A DNA stretch of 64,000 nt. Origin: Nephrocerus scutellatus (Eukaryota; Arthropoda; Insecta; Diptera; Pipunculidae). The position numbers and the translations under genes were made by a program. Positions 33,576-45,496 of the stretch are shown piece after piece. Numbering within the stretch: position 1 is the first letter of the stretch; each line of letters begins with the position of its first letter. Under the pieces are notes generated by a model. The model was given only the letters and a program-made list of their open reading frames with translations, ran no database searches and had not been told where the DNA came from. The stretch covers positions 114,668,930-114,732,929 of the forward strand of contig OX352762.1 of assembly GCA_947095585.1 (NCBI GenBank), given 5' to 3'.

Positions 33576-34570
33576 GTTTAAGGAGCTTTACCGCGACTCA
33601 ACATGCCGCGTCATTCATAACGATCATCTTGGCTCACCTTTCAACATCTACTCTGAAGTCAAGCAAGGTTGCACCCTCTCACCATTGCTTTTCACGATTG
33701 TCATCGACTCGGTGATGAAAATAGTAACCCGTACTCCATCGGGTTTGCCATGGACTGTTTTGCACCGCCTAGACGACCTGGACTATGCCGATGATATCTG
33801 TCTCCTATCACAATCGCTAGGTGACATGGAGCGAAAATTAAACTGAACTCCAAGCTAACAAAGTGGGTTTAAAAATTAACGTCTCAGAAACAAAACTACT
33901 TCGCGTTAACGCTAGTGGAACATGTGATCTCTCCATTGACGGACATTAGATAGAGGAAGTCGATAAATTTTGTTATTTGGGCAGCAGGATGTCAAAAAAT
34001 GGTGGTGCTGACTCGGATGTGTGCTCTCGTGTAAATAAGGCGCGACAGTCCTATAGTATGCTAAATAATATCTGGAACTCTTCGCAAATCTCCCGAAATC
34101 TGAAGCTAACGATCTTCAGATCTAACGTTCTCTCAGTACTCTTGTATGGCTGCGAATCGTGGAAAGTCACAGAGTCAATTGCGACTCGCCTTCAAGTCTT
34201 CGTCAACAAGTGCTTAAGGCGGATACCGATAATAAATTGGCCGGACATTATCACCAATCCAGACTTGTGGAGAGTAACGCAGCAGGACGCAATCGCAATT
34301 ACCATCAGACGACGAAAATGGAGCTGCATTGGCTACACTTTGAGAAAGCCAGCGGACGATATTACGAAACTAGCGCTCGACAGGAATCCACAAGAAAGCC
34401 GCCGAGTGGGCCGTCCTAGCAAGACATGGAAAAGGACAATAGAAGAGGAAGCAAGATCCCAGGGGACAGAGTGGCGTCTCTTGAAACCCCAGGCGATAAA
34501 TCGAGTTCGTTGGCGGGCGTTTGTAGAAGCTCTATGCTCCCCCGCGGAGTTAAGGAAAGAAAGAAAGAAA
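33576..34570 (+). mobile_element. 5'-truncated LINE inserted in a satellite-like element (family E)
   Basis: First open stretch to 33846: FKELYRDSTCRVIHNDH, VKQGCTLSPLLFTIVIDSVM (RT motif B) and LDDLDYADDICLLS (catalytic box). After a break, a long open stretch 33977-34594: GSRMSKNGGADSDVCSRVNK, SNVLSVLLYGCESWKV (thumb), then RRKWSCIGYTLRKP and GRPSKTWKRTIEEE...WRAFVEALCSP, the typical C-terminus. The tail is (GAAA)n at 34555-34571. Only one or two lesions are visible in the RT to C-terminal part, so this is one of the younger LINE copies. Clade not assigned. Confidence 0.88.
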
Positions 34571-34665
34571 AAAGTTTGTGTTGAAGGGGGTTAAAGAGGA
34601 CCTCAAAGTGGTTGAAAATAAAGACAAAAGAGGTCAAGTTAAATAAAAGTTTTTAAAAACGATAT
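34571..34665 (+). repeat. Satellite-like element, right part
   Basis: Continues the interrupted monomer: TTAAAGAGGACCTCAAAGTGG, then GTTGAAAATAAAGACAAAAG and the terminal block GTTAAATAAAAGTTTTTAAAAAC, which recurs at 55334-55357. Confidence 0.7.
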
Positions 34666-34734
34666 ATTCAAGTTCCAGGCCATATCAAACAAAATGGTTG
34701 GATTAATATGGCATAACTGAAATTAATCAAACTA

Positions 34735-35340
34735 TTGTCTGTGTAGTATGCAATGAGAAGGTTACTTCAAATACCTAGAATGTAAAAAGACACTTTGAAA
34801 AGTTACAACCATCTCGACATTTTAACTGATGATTAAAGAACAACCTTTAAGAATAAGATTAAGATTTACAAACTGGTCTTCTCAAAAGTTTCTTAATTTC
34901 AAAAAAAAAAAGAAGCCACAGCTTCAAGTTTCCAAATTGCTTACTTCATTGCTAGCCGTGGTAAGCCTCTTTCAGAAGGAGAATTTATAAAAGAAGCGTT
35001 AATGGAATGCAGTTCTATCCTGTTTGCCGATTTTGAGGAAACGAATCAATGACTTATCTGTTAATAGGTATAGTATTAAAGAACAAGTTTTAAATTTGAA
35101 AGAGATATTAATTATCAAATAAATATTGATCTTAATATTGCGGAAATGTATTCGATTGCTTTAGATGAGAGCACTGATATAAGTGGATATTCGCAATTAG
35201 CGGTTTTTGCTCGGTACATTGTGATCCCTAATTGGTGCACAATAATTTGGAAAATCATTCTCGGGTATATTCTAAGAAAAAAATCGGTCTACAGTAATGG
35301 TCTATCTCCAATGTTGACATCATTAATCGGGAATTGAAGA
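34735..35340 (+). mobile_element. hAT (ZBED/SCAN-ZBED-like) transposase relic
   Basis: Broken frames read a BED-like finger (VCVVCNEKVTSNT.NVKRHFEK), then FQIAYFIASRGKPLSEGEFI and EALMECSSILFADFEE, then open MYSIALDESTDISGYSQLAVFARYI at 35146-35225. The 'RGKPF.EGEF.K' and 'SLALDESTD....QLAIF' motifs are typical of the hAT transposases behind ZBED5-like genes. No C-terminal dimerisation domain found. Confidence 0.8.
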
Positions 35341-38300
35341 AAAAGCTTACTTCGGTATATACTACTGACCCATGTTAACGGAAATTGCTTTGTAAGTAGC
35401 AAGTAGTAGAAAGTTCGTTTGTGACTTTATTTTATTCACTCTTCGAAAGAATCTATGACCACCGACTACCGATCGCCCAGTTTACATTCCAGACATAATT
35501 CAAATTTTTGAAAACAACCTAAAAAAAGATGCTGATCGCAACATAATGGTTTCCAAGACTAGAAAGTTCTGGGTAAGATAGTAAACGGACATAAAAGTAA
35601 TATCACCATTTTTCTCGCTTTGGCCGCGATCCGCTCCTGATCACACAAGTTTCGGATCCATTCTCGTATACATTGGCTGTGAGCATTTGAAGAGTCATGA
35701 AAGCACTATCATTATTTTGAAAAATGAACAGTGAGATGTGATCTTTTTTGCATGTTACTTCTTGAAGATTAGGCCAATATTCTTAAATGGCAATGTAAGC
35801 ATAAGCATTGCATATTGAAACCTGGTAAAGTCAGTGTCGGAAGAAAGACACAGATATACAACAAGGAACAGAAAATACTTTTAAACATCGACCTAATACT
35901 GGAAAACATCGAAACTGCCTGATGATACCATCAGTCTACGGAATGTACAACATCATGATTATGTTTTTTTCTAACGCCATTCCTGGAAAGAATTTTTTTT
36001 TTTGTAGGTATTCATAGTTTTTTGTCTTTGTGTTTTAATAGAAAACTATTCCCATTTATGGTATAAGTTCAGCAACGTGCAGCAATGCAGTTCTTCAAGG
36101 CAAACAACAAATAAAGTTGCTGGCAAAGGGGCAACGCGACGCCATGTAGCGGCGTACATATGGCACACCATCCGACCGAATGAGATATGTGTTTATTGGT
36201 GAAACCAATAGATACTTGCAGCTGCTGGCTAGCGTAGATCTTTGCATTTCTATGAAGAGGAGAGACGACCGCATTTCATTAGTCGCGTAGCGAAATACCA
36301 TTGCTTTCAGCTGTTCCGCGCCACCCATCGTTGGCAAATTGTGCAATTGTGCCGCCGCTGGAGTTGCACCTGCCACTAAATCACAAGTATTGACTCATTT
36401 GCTTCGAAAGAGAAGCATCGACATTCTTCGATGTTGGCCGACCGCTGGCTCGCTTGACTCACTGATGAAGCTGAAGCGTTTTGCCAGTTTCAAAGCAGTG
36501 AACTGATTGCACGAAGATTATGACCGCCTTCTGCTTAAGCATTGTTTTGCCAACATTAAATCGCAGAAATGCAAAGCTGCAGTTTTTAAGTTGGTTTTGA
36601 GAACTATTCATACTTGGTATATGTATAATAAATAACTACACCCGTAACAGAAGGTAATCGATTAATTTTATGAAAATTATTTTTTATGGCAGTGTGTATG
36701 TTATGACTAATTGGTATGGCATTTGTTAGCATCACTAGAAACTTCAGCTTAATGCCACTGAGTTTCACATGGAAATTACGATGCCGCAAAAGTAAGCAAG
36801 CAAGAACAGCAAGAGTGCTGTTTTTCAGTTCTTTATCTGAGTCGGTACTTTTTGTATCATCCGCGACCTCAGTTAATACTGAAGGCTGACTTTTTTATAT
36901 GAACATAAATCAATTGTTTTAAAGGTTAATGTCATTTTTTTGCAGTAATTCCGTTTTCAGTATGTTTCTAAAACAATAATAAACAGATAAATCATCTTTG
37001 TGCAAACGCAATACGCTTATTCGACTTTAAAAGTAAGTAGAATATCAATGTCAAAATCATCTTTTATTCAATAACGTATCCTGTCTTATTATCTTAGTAA
37101 TACTTAACAACCACTTGTTACAAGCTAAATGGAATAAATGGAAGTAATTTAAATATAAATTTAAACATTACACTGTTATTCTGCTAACTGTTTAACACAA
37201 TTGGTGTACTTTAACTGCAAAGATTTCTGCGTATAAAGAATCTATGTCAAAAAGGATATCGCAACGATGAAAATTTTATTTCATGTCATTTTTCAAGTTA
37301 TCCGACCTCCTCATCAATTATGACATATCCAGCACGATGCTCGGGCTAAATCGCTTTTTAAGTCGCATCTAAAGATGCCTGTGGGGCATCAGCTAAACGA
37401 ACTTCTCGGATAAACTTTTCCGCATATTTTAACTTTAATAATGTATTCCAGAGCAGCAGCATCATCTGTCATTCACCCAAGCCGCCGCTTAGCCAAAGGA
37501 TCTCTCGACTTTTCGCGCCAACTGTAGAGAATTGCATAATAACAATGTTTGCTCGGGAATTTAGCGAATTCTTTAAGTCATTTTTTACTTTTTACTTAAG
37601 AAGTGTTTTGATCCAAAACAAAGCTCATTTTGGCATGAATAGTGGAAAATATGTTCCCTGCATTTACTTTGTAAAGTACTTATGGGATAGAAAATGCAGC
37701 AGCGCGTCCCGAAAATCGCATAAAACTTTTGACAGATGAAAAAGGAGGAGGTTTTTTTGTTTAAATTGGATATAAAACTGAGTGGCCAGTTCAAAAGTTC
37801 AGATATTTTACCCAACAAGGCCAAATAGACCACAACCACATTCGCACAAGGACGACGACGGTGAAATTCTTAGCAATTCATGAAGGATTTTTTTTGCCGC
37901 TTTCTATGTATACAAACGATCATCACACGGCAGGGTAAAAAGCGGAAGGAATGTGGTTAAAGTAAAGTTATCACTATGCCAAAAGTGCTGTAGCGCACAG
38001 GGAAGAACCATCATCACAAAGAAGAAAAATGAAATCATTCCGCACATAACAAACCGACAAATATTTTGTGGTTTTTCTTTGGTTCTTACAGTTCCAGCAG
38101 AAAGTGAAAAGTAGAATTTACCATCTTGTTTTGCTGCACAAAATCGGCAAAAAAATTACTTTTTCTTTCATCAGAAAAAGACCGTAAAGGTCAAAGAGAG
38201 TTCTAGTGAGCGAGACCGAACCTTTACATACTTCCGCAATATTTATTACCAAATGATTTATTTCTGGTAATTTCATCATTACCAGTCCCACCTACCCAAA

Positions 38301-38540
38301 AACAACCATCTCAAGGGAAAAAACGTTTTGATTTTTTTCCCTATTGCAGCCTCTGACCGCACTATAACCTCATGAAGTATATTCAGAAAGAAAGATATGA
38401 ACAGGAACAGGAAGGTGGTGAAGAGTAGGGAATTAATTAAAATGAGAATTTAGCATAAATTTTGCAGAAATTCGTGAATAAGTGGGTCGACTTATACTGC
38501 CTTCTTAAAGTAACTCTACTTACACTTTCGATTTTTGCAT
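35341..38540. other. No recognised gene
   Basis: AT-rich noncoding DNA. A 93-codon open frame at 36095-36376 (minus) shows no family motif. No transposon, tRNA or tandem array recognised. Confidence 0.5.
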
Positions 38541-39278
38541 TTGGAGATTGGAATTCGAAAACCACGTCAAAGTTTTAGGTTTTTCCCGTTTTTTCCACGG
38601 TGAATGGTTAGCTAATGGAACGAAAATCCACATCAACTAGAAAGTCGCTTCAAAAAGCGTTTTAATCAAGTGGAATAGCGAAGGCCCTCTCAAAATTTCA
38701 GATCTAAATTTTGAACCCTTATTATTCTTTTTTTTAACCTCATATCAAGTTATAAAACACACACCAGCATCGCTCTTTTCCGTTGATGTATAACAAGTAA
38801 TTGTAAAAAAACGTCGTTTTTCGGGTACAAACTTTTATATATACATCGAAACACGCCACACAGTCGTTTATTATTTGGTAATAATCGCCAAAATATCTCT
38901 TTTTGAGGTCGGAGCTATTTCAAAGAATTTTATTTTTTCCACGCTTTACACGAGCCACACGCGACTCGCGACACGCGTCAAAAACGGGATATCAAAAAGG
39001 GCCTCTGACATTGAGCCGCTCACATTTTTTTCAGCCCTCTAAGTCGTGGGAAAGGTGGTTAAAAAAAACTTCAAGCGAGAAAATGGCGCAATTTCAAACC
39101 ATCACGTGTGCCACACGCGTAAAGTGACACGCGTCATGCTATTCTGGACTTAGATACAAAATTTCAACTCTCTCGTGTCGTGTTGAAGGTTGTTAAAAAG
39201 ACCCTCAAAGAAGTCGAAAAAAAATTTCAACCCATCACAAGCGACACACTCGACACGCGTCATACTCGAAGTATCATC
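38541..39278 (+). repeat. Satellite-like element with diverged 135-bp monomers
   Basis: Units include CAGCCCTCTAAGTCGTGGG...GGTGGTTAAAAAAAACTTC at 39031 and CAACTCTCTCGTGTCGTG...GTTGTTAAAAAGACCCTC at 39165, about 134 bp apart. Each is followed by CACACGCG/CGCGTCA motifs. Earlier, more diverged units reach back to about 38541. It is cut at 39278 by a family A LINE 3' end. Confidence 0.75.
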
Positions 39279-39515
39279 ATCATATTTGGCTCTACAACCG
39301 GTGTCCGGTCTTGGCCTCCCACAAAAAATCACGATCACGACATTGCGGTAACTCGATCTCGTAGGCTCGTAGATCTCATCATTATAGAGTCTCCGGAATC
39401 GTCCTTTCTCATTATCCGTAAGACTTTTCTCTCGAATGCGGCTAAGAGGTCAGAATGCTTTTTGCTAAGCTCCCAAGTCTTGGATCCATTGCAAGTGCTG
39501 GTATGACCATTGTCT
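39279..39515 (-). mobile_element. 3' end of family A LINE
   Basis: Minus strand: TCNGSKTWELSKKHSDLLAAF-like text then FERKVLRIMRKDDSG (the 'LYGSETW.L...D...L.AFERK.LR.I' motif), followed by GGCCAAGACCGGACACCGG and an AAATATGATGATGA tail. Inserted at the end of the satellite-like element. Confidence 0.75.
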
Positions 39516-40522
39516 TATATACCAATATCAATATATTTCCCAAAGCCTAAAATTTGTAAATGTCTGTCAGACTTTTATACGCAACATGACTGAAATCGTA
39601 ACCCATGTTTGAAATTATAGAAAATGTTGCAAAGATTTCAATAATCAAATAACCTTTGACAGCTAACATTACTTTCCATAGATCCCACTGCCACCAGTAC
39701 AGATTATTCTTAATGGAATTTCCTTCTGCAATTTTTGGGACACAAAAGGATTCCGGAATAATCACTCTACGTGTACCAGAGAAACAATAAACTGCAAGAG
39801 TACAATGTTTTGATAAAAATCATTCCATTACAGGCTGATTGATGCACGAAATGTAAATCTCTAGTTACATCACCTCTTTCCATCTTATCACCATACTCAC
39901 ATCAACACACACAAATGGCATTAGCAAATCGATTCAGTCCAATATTCATTTTGGTTAAAAGATTGATTCGATAAATTCCAATATTTGACTTGCTGCTCCA
40001 TTCTAAAAAGTAAAGTATCTAAGCTCTGGAACTTCAAATACGGAAGCAGAGAGATGACGACGAATCGGAATGAATCGTTCGCTGAATCAATTCAGAAACC
40101 ACCTCAGAATTGACCCAATTTGTCAAACTACTGTTTCTTTTTATAAACGCTATAACGAGTGTACGAATAATGTGTAAATATTCCGACACAATTCATAAGG
40201 ACAAAAAGGATGAAAGTTTCAATTTCGAACAGAGAGTAAAGTAAGTGGGCGAGTGATCGTTCGATTGTGCTGTAATGATGGTATATAACAGCTGTTGGCA
40301 AGCGATTTCCGTCCGTCGAAGCGTGCGCAAAAATTTTCTCTGAATGGGAAAACATTGGAAAACACCCTCTCCACTCTAATCCGAAAAACAATCGAACGAA
40401 CGAACTAGCGAATAAAATCGAAATCAATAGATGGAGTTATTCATTATCCTTTTGCATGAGAATCGGTTCGTTTCGACGAACAAACGATATTCCTCTCCAA
40501 TGAAGGAATACTTCACAAATTG
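39516..40522. other. No recognised gene
   Basis: AT-rich; nothing recognised. Confidence 0.5.
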
Positions 40523-40778
40523 CACCAACACTATAACGGAAATCCAATTGAATTGCTAAGCAAAGGACCAGCTTAATGTGAAATGCTCACTGCAACAGCA
40601 ATATCTATTGGTGTATCTCTGTATCTTTAAGGATACCTTCTGTCCTGTCCCACCAACACTATAACGGAAATCCAATTGAATTGCTAAGCAAAGGACCAGC
40701 TTAATGTGAAATGCTCACTGCAACAGCAATATCTATTGGTGTATCTCTGTATCTTTAAGGATACCTTCTGTCCTGTCC
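40523..40778 (+). repeat. Perfect 128-bp tandem duplication
   Basis: 40523-40650 and 40651-40778 both run from CACCAACACTATAACGG to CTTCTGTCCTGTCC and look identical by eye over all 128 positions. The block is non-coding. The perfection means a very recent duplication or an assembly artefact. Confidence 0.95.
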
Positions 40779-41832
40779 TCTCTGTGGGTGGGATATTTTT
40801 TGTTATCACTTTTTGTGAGGTCGTTTCTCACCAGATGTTAGATAATATGCTAATTTATTTGCAGCTGACACACAGGACATTGTACGCTGCGCATAATTTT
40901 CCAACTTTTCCGCACCCATTCACACACATAACTATCGTATCTGTGCTTTGGCAGGAGGAAACTTTCAACTCGCAACATTGGTAATGATGACTGTTGCGCT
41001 GCGATAATAAGAGAATTAATGGAGATATACGAGTAATGTGGGGAAGTTTTGCAAGGCAGATGGGAATAGTGTGTTAGATGGAATATTTCATAAATCTGAA
41101 TATTTAACCTACAACTATAGGGGCCGAAATTTCGAGGCATCCGGTCGAAGTGCGTGTCCGTGACATGTGCTGACTATAGATATACTACTCTTAGAATATC
41201 ATGCCTCTAGAATTCATTTGGGAAGGGTGAGCAATTCAATCGCACATTTACACAGGGAATACGGAAATTATATAACAAACGGGAAAGAAGAATCCTCTTA
41301 AATATTTTACGGTTTTTTTAGACGGAAATTTCTTAAGTAACCTTTGCGCTGTGTCAGAAGAATGTGACGCTAGTTTGGGCATAAAATAGCCTAACTAGCA
41401 CTGGAATTGAATTTTTAGAATAGAATCACACATTTGTCTAGCTAAATGAAAGGAGAACAGGAATACCTATACATATTTGTCAAATTCAGGATGCAAATTG
41501 TATACCAAAAATGTATCCACTTAAACCGCGGACGTGAAATTAAATACCTGCACCGCTAGCTAACTTTCGATAGGATTCCAAACACGTCTCACAGTGTATA
41601 TCGTACACATTTATCCTACTTATCCTTAAGTCAGAATATATGTTAGAATTCTGTGATTCTGTTTCCACTACATTTTTATCCTTTAAATGTTTTGGGATGG
41701 AGTTTTGTCAGCCGCTTTATTGCCATTCCGCGCCGTACCGTGAGGTTGTATTATTTTTTGTTATGTTTCGCTTTAGTGCTAAAAAGACTTTTCGTGTAAG
41801 CCATTTAATTTTATTCTTTCTGGTTAAAAAGG
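40779..41832. other. No recognised gene; left flank of the LTR element
   Basis: AT-rich. Ends in AAGG, the target-site duplication of the LTR retrotransposon. Confidence 0.6.
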
Positions 41833-42225
41833 TATCGAGTCGCTGCCGATGTGGGACAGACGCTCGATTCCTGTTGATTCTCACTCAACCAAAATTAAAA
41901 ACAATTAGTAGAACGACAATTCTATGTTCAACTCTCCAATGAACTGATTATTTAATTTAAACAATCTCGGTTACAATTTTAACAATTAATATTTATTTTT
42001 CAAGTTTTATTTTTACTGAATATAGACAAAGGAACAAAAAGATCCGACAATGGCGGCAGCTCACGTAGTATTCACTTTCCTTATTTCTTTGTTCAATTTA
42101 TCGGTGAACAATGTAAAACCTGTTTCTTTGTTTTCTGTTTGTTTTGTATCTTTTCCCCCACGGGAGTCCACGTACTAACCAGTGTTAGCTACCATATTTT
42201 AAAATAAATGATACCGGCCGCTACA
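41833..42225 (-). repeat. 3' LTR (393 bp)
   Basis: Same length as, and apparently identical to, the 5' LTR, which implies a very recent insertion because the two copies are made identical at integration. Confidence 0.95.
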
Positions 42226-42240
42226 ACACTCCCTCCCCAG
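42226..42240 (-). promoter_or_regulatory. Polypurine tract before 3' LTR
   Basis: Minus strand CTGGGGAGGGAGTGT directly precedes the TGTAG start of the 3' LTR. Expected plus-strand DNA primer. Confidence 0.85.
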
Positions 42241-42319
42241 CGATAGCGTTAAAGCACGGAAATATATTCTTTGCTCTACAGATTGATTAAATTTATAATG
42301 ACTGAAAAAGCACACCGGC

Positions 42320-45300
42320 TTACGAATTCGTCAAAAAATTCACTCTCTTACCTACCACTGGCTTGCTAGAATCGTTGCCAATAACTAAAATCCCAAATGC
42401 GGGCTTGAGGCGATCTATTGAAACGCTCGTGTTTATGCCTTTTATGTCCAAGATAAAAAATTTTCGGAATCGGCGGATTACTTTAAAAGGCCCATCGTAC
42501 GGATGACTGAGACCGATTTTCACCTTATCCACTCGAACAAAAACGTGTTCGCAATTTTCTAGTGTCTTAGGAACGTATGTCTTATTTTGAGTTGCCTGGC
42601 GCGTTTCTGTGGGTTGCAAGTTCTGCATCACATTACGCAGTTTATCGACCACATCAGTTGGATCACTAGGGTGTGCATTTGGAGTTGGTACAAAAATTTC
42701 GCCTGGTACTTTCAGATTTTGCCCATATACTAGATTGGCAGGCGTACACTGGAGATCTTCTTTAATGGTTGTCCGAATTCCGAGCAAGACAAATGGAAGT
42801 TCGCTGGCCCAGTTAATGGTATTCATTCGAGCTTTAAGTTTGGCTTTGAGGTCCCTGTGAAACCGCTCTACCATGCCGTTGGCTTGCGGATGATATGCAG
42901 TTGTGTGAATTCGGTGCACTCCTAAAAGCTTTGTGAGCTCCGAAAATAAACATGACTCAAATTGCCTGCCACGATCGGTTGTCAATATCACAGGAACACC
43001 AAATCTCGAGACATACTCATTGACAAAAGTCTTCGCGACCGTTTGTGCGGTTATATCCTTTAAAGGATAAGCCTCAGGCCACCTAGTAAATCGATCGACC
43101 AACGTGAGAATATACATGAATTCATTCGACTGCGGTAATTTTCCTACTATGTCCAAATGGACATGTTCAAATCTACCACTAGGAATGTCAAATTTGGAGT
43201 ATTTGGTTTGGGTATGACGGAAAATCTTTGATTTTTGACAGGAAACGCATGCCTTGGCCCATTCCATCACATTTTTGTTCATGTGGGGCCAGAAAAATTT
43301 TGATGCGACCAACTTCTTCGTCGACCGTATACCTGGGTGTGACAGGTTGTGCAGTTCGTCGAAAGCGATTCGTCTCAGTTTGTTGGGTAAGTATGGGCGG
43401 TTAACCCCAGTTGCCGTTTCGCAAAAAACTCTAAGACTGTTGTCGGGCAATTTGATAAGGTTAAGCCTGTAAGAGGAATTAGTATTACTGGACGAGTTGG
43501 ATAAAAGAACAGCCAATTCATCGTCCGATTTTTGCTGTGCTACTAGTGTTTTCACATCCAACTTGAGATTTTCCAAGGTTCCGACATAATCAGTTGACCC
43601 GCCCGAATCTTCAATTAAAGATTGGTTTGCATGCTCGCTAATGCGCGATAAAGAGTCAGCGACCACGTTGTCTTTTCCACTGATATGACGGATATCCGTT
43701 GAAAACTGTGAAATAAAATCTAGATGCCTAGCTTGCCTGGGACTACGCTCGGTCTTCGATGAAATAGCCGTTGTCAATGGTTTGTGATCTGTGAAAATCA
43801 CAAACTGCCGTCCCTCGACGAAATACCGAAAATGTTTCACCGCAAGGTACACTGCCAACAATTCTCGGTCAAATGCGGAGTACCGTGTTTCACATGGAAC
43901 CAATTTCTTAGAGAAAAAGGCTAGAGGTTGCCAAGTCCCCTTGCTAAATTGTTGAAGTACAGCGCCTACTGCCGTTCCCGATGCGTCACTTGTTATGCTA
44001 AATTTGGCTGAACTATCTGGGTGCACTAGCAATGTACAAGTAGCTAATGCCTGTTTTGCATCAGTAAATGCTTTCTGACATACCTCGGGCCAAGTAAACA
44101 TTTTCTTAGCTTTCTTCTGCGCAAGGAGGCCAGTGAGGTGATTATGAATTGGTGTCAATAAATCGGCGAGTTTCGCGACACAACGATGATAATAATTTAT
44201 CATCCCGATAAACCTCTGAACCTGCTTAATTGATGCCGGGGATGGAAAATTAATAATTGCCTCAACCCGATCCTTCGAAGGTAAAATGCCGTCCCTACTT
44301 ATCTCGTGGCTCAAGAAATTCAATGAAGGCACTCCGAATATACACTTTGACAGCTTTATATTGATTCCAAAGTCAGCTAACCGCTGGAAAACTAATCTGA
44401 GATGTTGGGTGTGCTCTAATTCTGATCTGCTGGCGATAAGAATATCATCGATATAAACGAAAACGAACTCGATATCTTTCAATACCTCATTCATAAATCG
44501 CTGGAAGGTCTGCGCCGCATTACGCAAACCGAACGACATTCTCATAAATTCATATAAGCCAAATGGTGTAGTTACTGCGGTTTTAAAAATATCTTCGGAG
44601 GCGATAGGGATTTGATGGTATGCCCTAATGAGATCTATTTTTGAAAAGACCGAACAGCCATGGAGATGTGAAGAAAAATCCTGTATATGGGGAATAGGAT
44701 AACGATCCGGGACGGTCACCTCATTTACTCGCCTGTAATCGCCACAGGGCCTCCAATCGTTTTCTTCTTTTTTATGCACCATATGCAGCGGAGAAGACAC
44801 TTGTGAACATGATGGTCTACAAATCCCCAGCTGCACCATATGATTGAATTCTAATTTAGCTGCAAGGTGACGTACCTGATCTAACCGACGCGGCCTGGAA
44901 AAAGGCAACTGACCGTTCGTAACTATTCGGTGTACCACATTGTGCTTTACCGGATGCCTGTAGTTGGGTGCCTGTGTTAGTGTAGGAAATTCGCTAAGAA
45001 TGTACGCATAATCTGCCTTCTCGACACTAAAATTTTTGGGGAGTAAAACTTCTGTATTAATAACGACGGCATTTACGGTTAATAATGTGTTCGCATCAAT
45101 TAATTTCTTAGATTTCATGTCTACAAGGATCCCAAACTTAGTTAAAAAGTCAGCCCCTATTATCGGTTTGGTAACCGAGGCAATAATAAAAGGATGGACA
45201 AAGTCGCGGCGAAAGCCTAAATCCACCCTTAGAAGTTGCGTACCATAAGTAACAATGGAACTACCATTAGCTGCTGACAACAAGAAATCTGACTTCTTCT

Positions 45301-45496
45301 TAATCCTTGTAAACATGGAATGGGGAACTACTGATATCTCTGCGCCCGTGTCCACCAAAAATGAAATTTTAGATATTAAATCGGTGACAAATAAGCGGCG
45401 TTGGGGGGTGAACCGACTAGGAGCCGCATTTAAGGTCGGTTCGCTTGGTTTTTTGACGCAAAGGCATCCGATGGGTATTTGCATGGCTGTGTGCAT
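42320..45496 (-). CDS. pol: Pol of CsRn1-like LTR retrotransposon (PR-RT-RH-IN)
   Basis: 1058-codon uninterrupted frame, -1 relative to gag, so probably made as Gag-Pol by frameshifting. The nominal Met at 45496 need not be used. Protease: [12 protein letters not shown] with the active-site DTG at about 49-51. Reverse transcriptase: about 180-390, with [13 protein letters not shown] (motif A, Asp 288), [12 protein letters not shown] and VYIDDILIA (YIDD at 348-351). RNase [13 protein letters not shown] (Asp 504), FDRELLAVY (Glu 545), FTDHKPL (Asp 570) and VVADSLSR (Asp 614). Integrase: HHCC finger H716/H720/C750/C753, core D782 (HLDIVG), D841 (TTDRG), E877 (GMVERFH), i.e. D-D(35)E. All key residues are intact. 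Gene order PR-RT-RH-IN is that of Ty3/gypsy. No chromodomain recognised at the C-terminus. Confidence 0.96.
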   Translation of the reverse strand: MHTAMQIPIGCLCVKKPSEPTLNAAPSRFTPQRRLFVTDLISKISFLVDTGAEISVVPHSMFTRIKKKSDFLLSAANGSSIVTYGTQLLRVDLGFRRDFVHPFIIASVTKPIIGADFLTKFGILVDMKSKKLIDANTLLTVNAVVINTEVLLPKNFSVEKADYAYILSEFPTLTQAPNYRHPVKHNVVHRIVTNGQLPFSRPRRLDQVRHLAAKLEFNHMVQLGICRPSCSQVSSPLHMVHKKEENDWRPCGDYRRVNEVTVPDRYPIPHIQDFSSHLHGCSVFSKIDLIRAYHQIPIASEDIFKTAVTTPFGLYEFMRMSFGLRNAAQTFQRFMNEVLKDIEFVFVYIDDILIASRSELEHTQHLRLVFQRLADFGINIKLSKCIFGVPSLNFLSHEISRDGILPSKDRVEAIINFPSPASIKQVQRFIGMINYYHRCVAKLADLLTPIHNHLTGLLAQKKAKKMFTWPEVCQKAFTDAKQALATCTLLVHPDSSAKFSITSDASGTAVGAVLQQFSKGTWQPLAFFSKKLVPCETRYSAFDRELLAVYLAVKHFRYFVEGRQFVIFTDHKPLTTAISSKTERSPRQARHLDFISQFSTDIRHISGKDNVVADSLSRISEHANQSLIEDSGGSTDYVGTLENLKLDVKTLVAQQKSDDELAVLLSNSSSNTNSSYRLNLIKLPDNSLRVFCETATGVNRPYLPNKLRRIAFDELHNLSHPGIRSTKKLVASKFFWPHMNKNVMEWAKACVSCQKSKIFRHTQTKYSKFDIPSGRFEHVHLDIVGKLPQSNEFMYILTLVDRFTRWPEAYPLKDITAQTVAKTFVNEYVSRFGVPVILTTDRGRQFESCLFSELTKLLGVHRIHTTAYHPQANGMVERFHRDLKAKLKARMNTINWASELPFVLLGIRTTIKEDLQCTPANLVYGQNLKVPGEIFVPTPNAHPSDPTDVVDKLRNVMQNLQPTETRQATQNKTYVPKTLENCEHVFVRVDKVKIGLSHPYDGPFKVIRRFRKFFILDIKGINTSVSIDRLKPAFGILVIGNDSSKPVVGKRVNFLTNS
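45395..45454 (-). promoter_or_regulatory. Putative -1 frameshift signal (slippery site plus pseudoknot)
   Basis: Slippery heptamer A AAA AAC at 45448-45454 is in exactly the right gag phase (TCA AAA AAC). A 5-nt spacer follows (45443-45447). Stem 1 is GAACCGAC (45435-45442) with GTCGGTTC (45410-45417), 8 perfect pairs. Stem 2 is loop GCGGC (45423-45427) with downstream GCCGC (45395-45399), 5 pairs. This makes a possible H-type pseudoknot spanning the gag stop. Spacing and phase match known -1 sites; efficiency is unknown. Confidence 0.82.

Noticed and set aside
33977..34594. Stand-alone 205-codon host gene
   Set aside because: Clear LINE thumb and C-terminal motifs following an RT with YADD in another frame.
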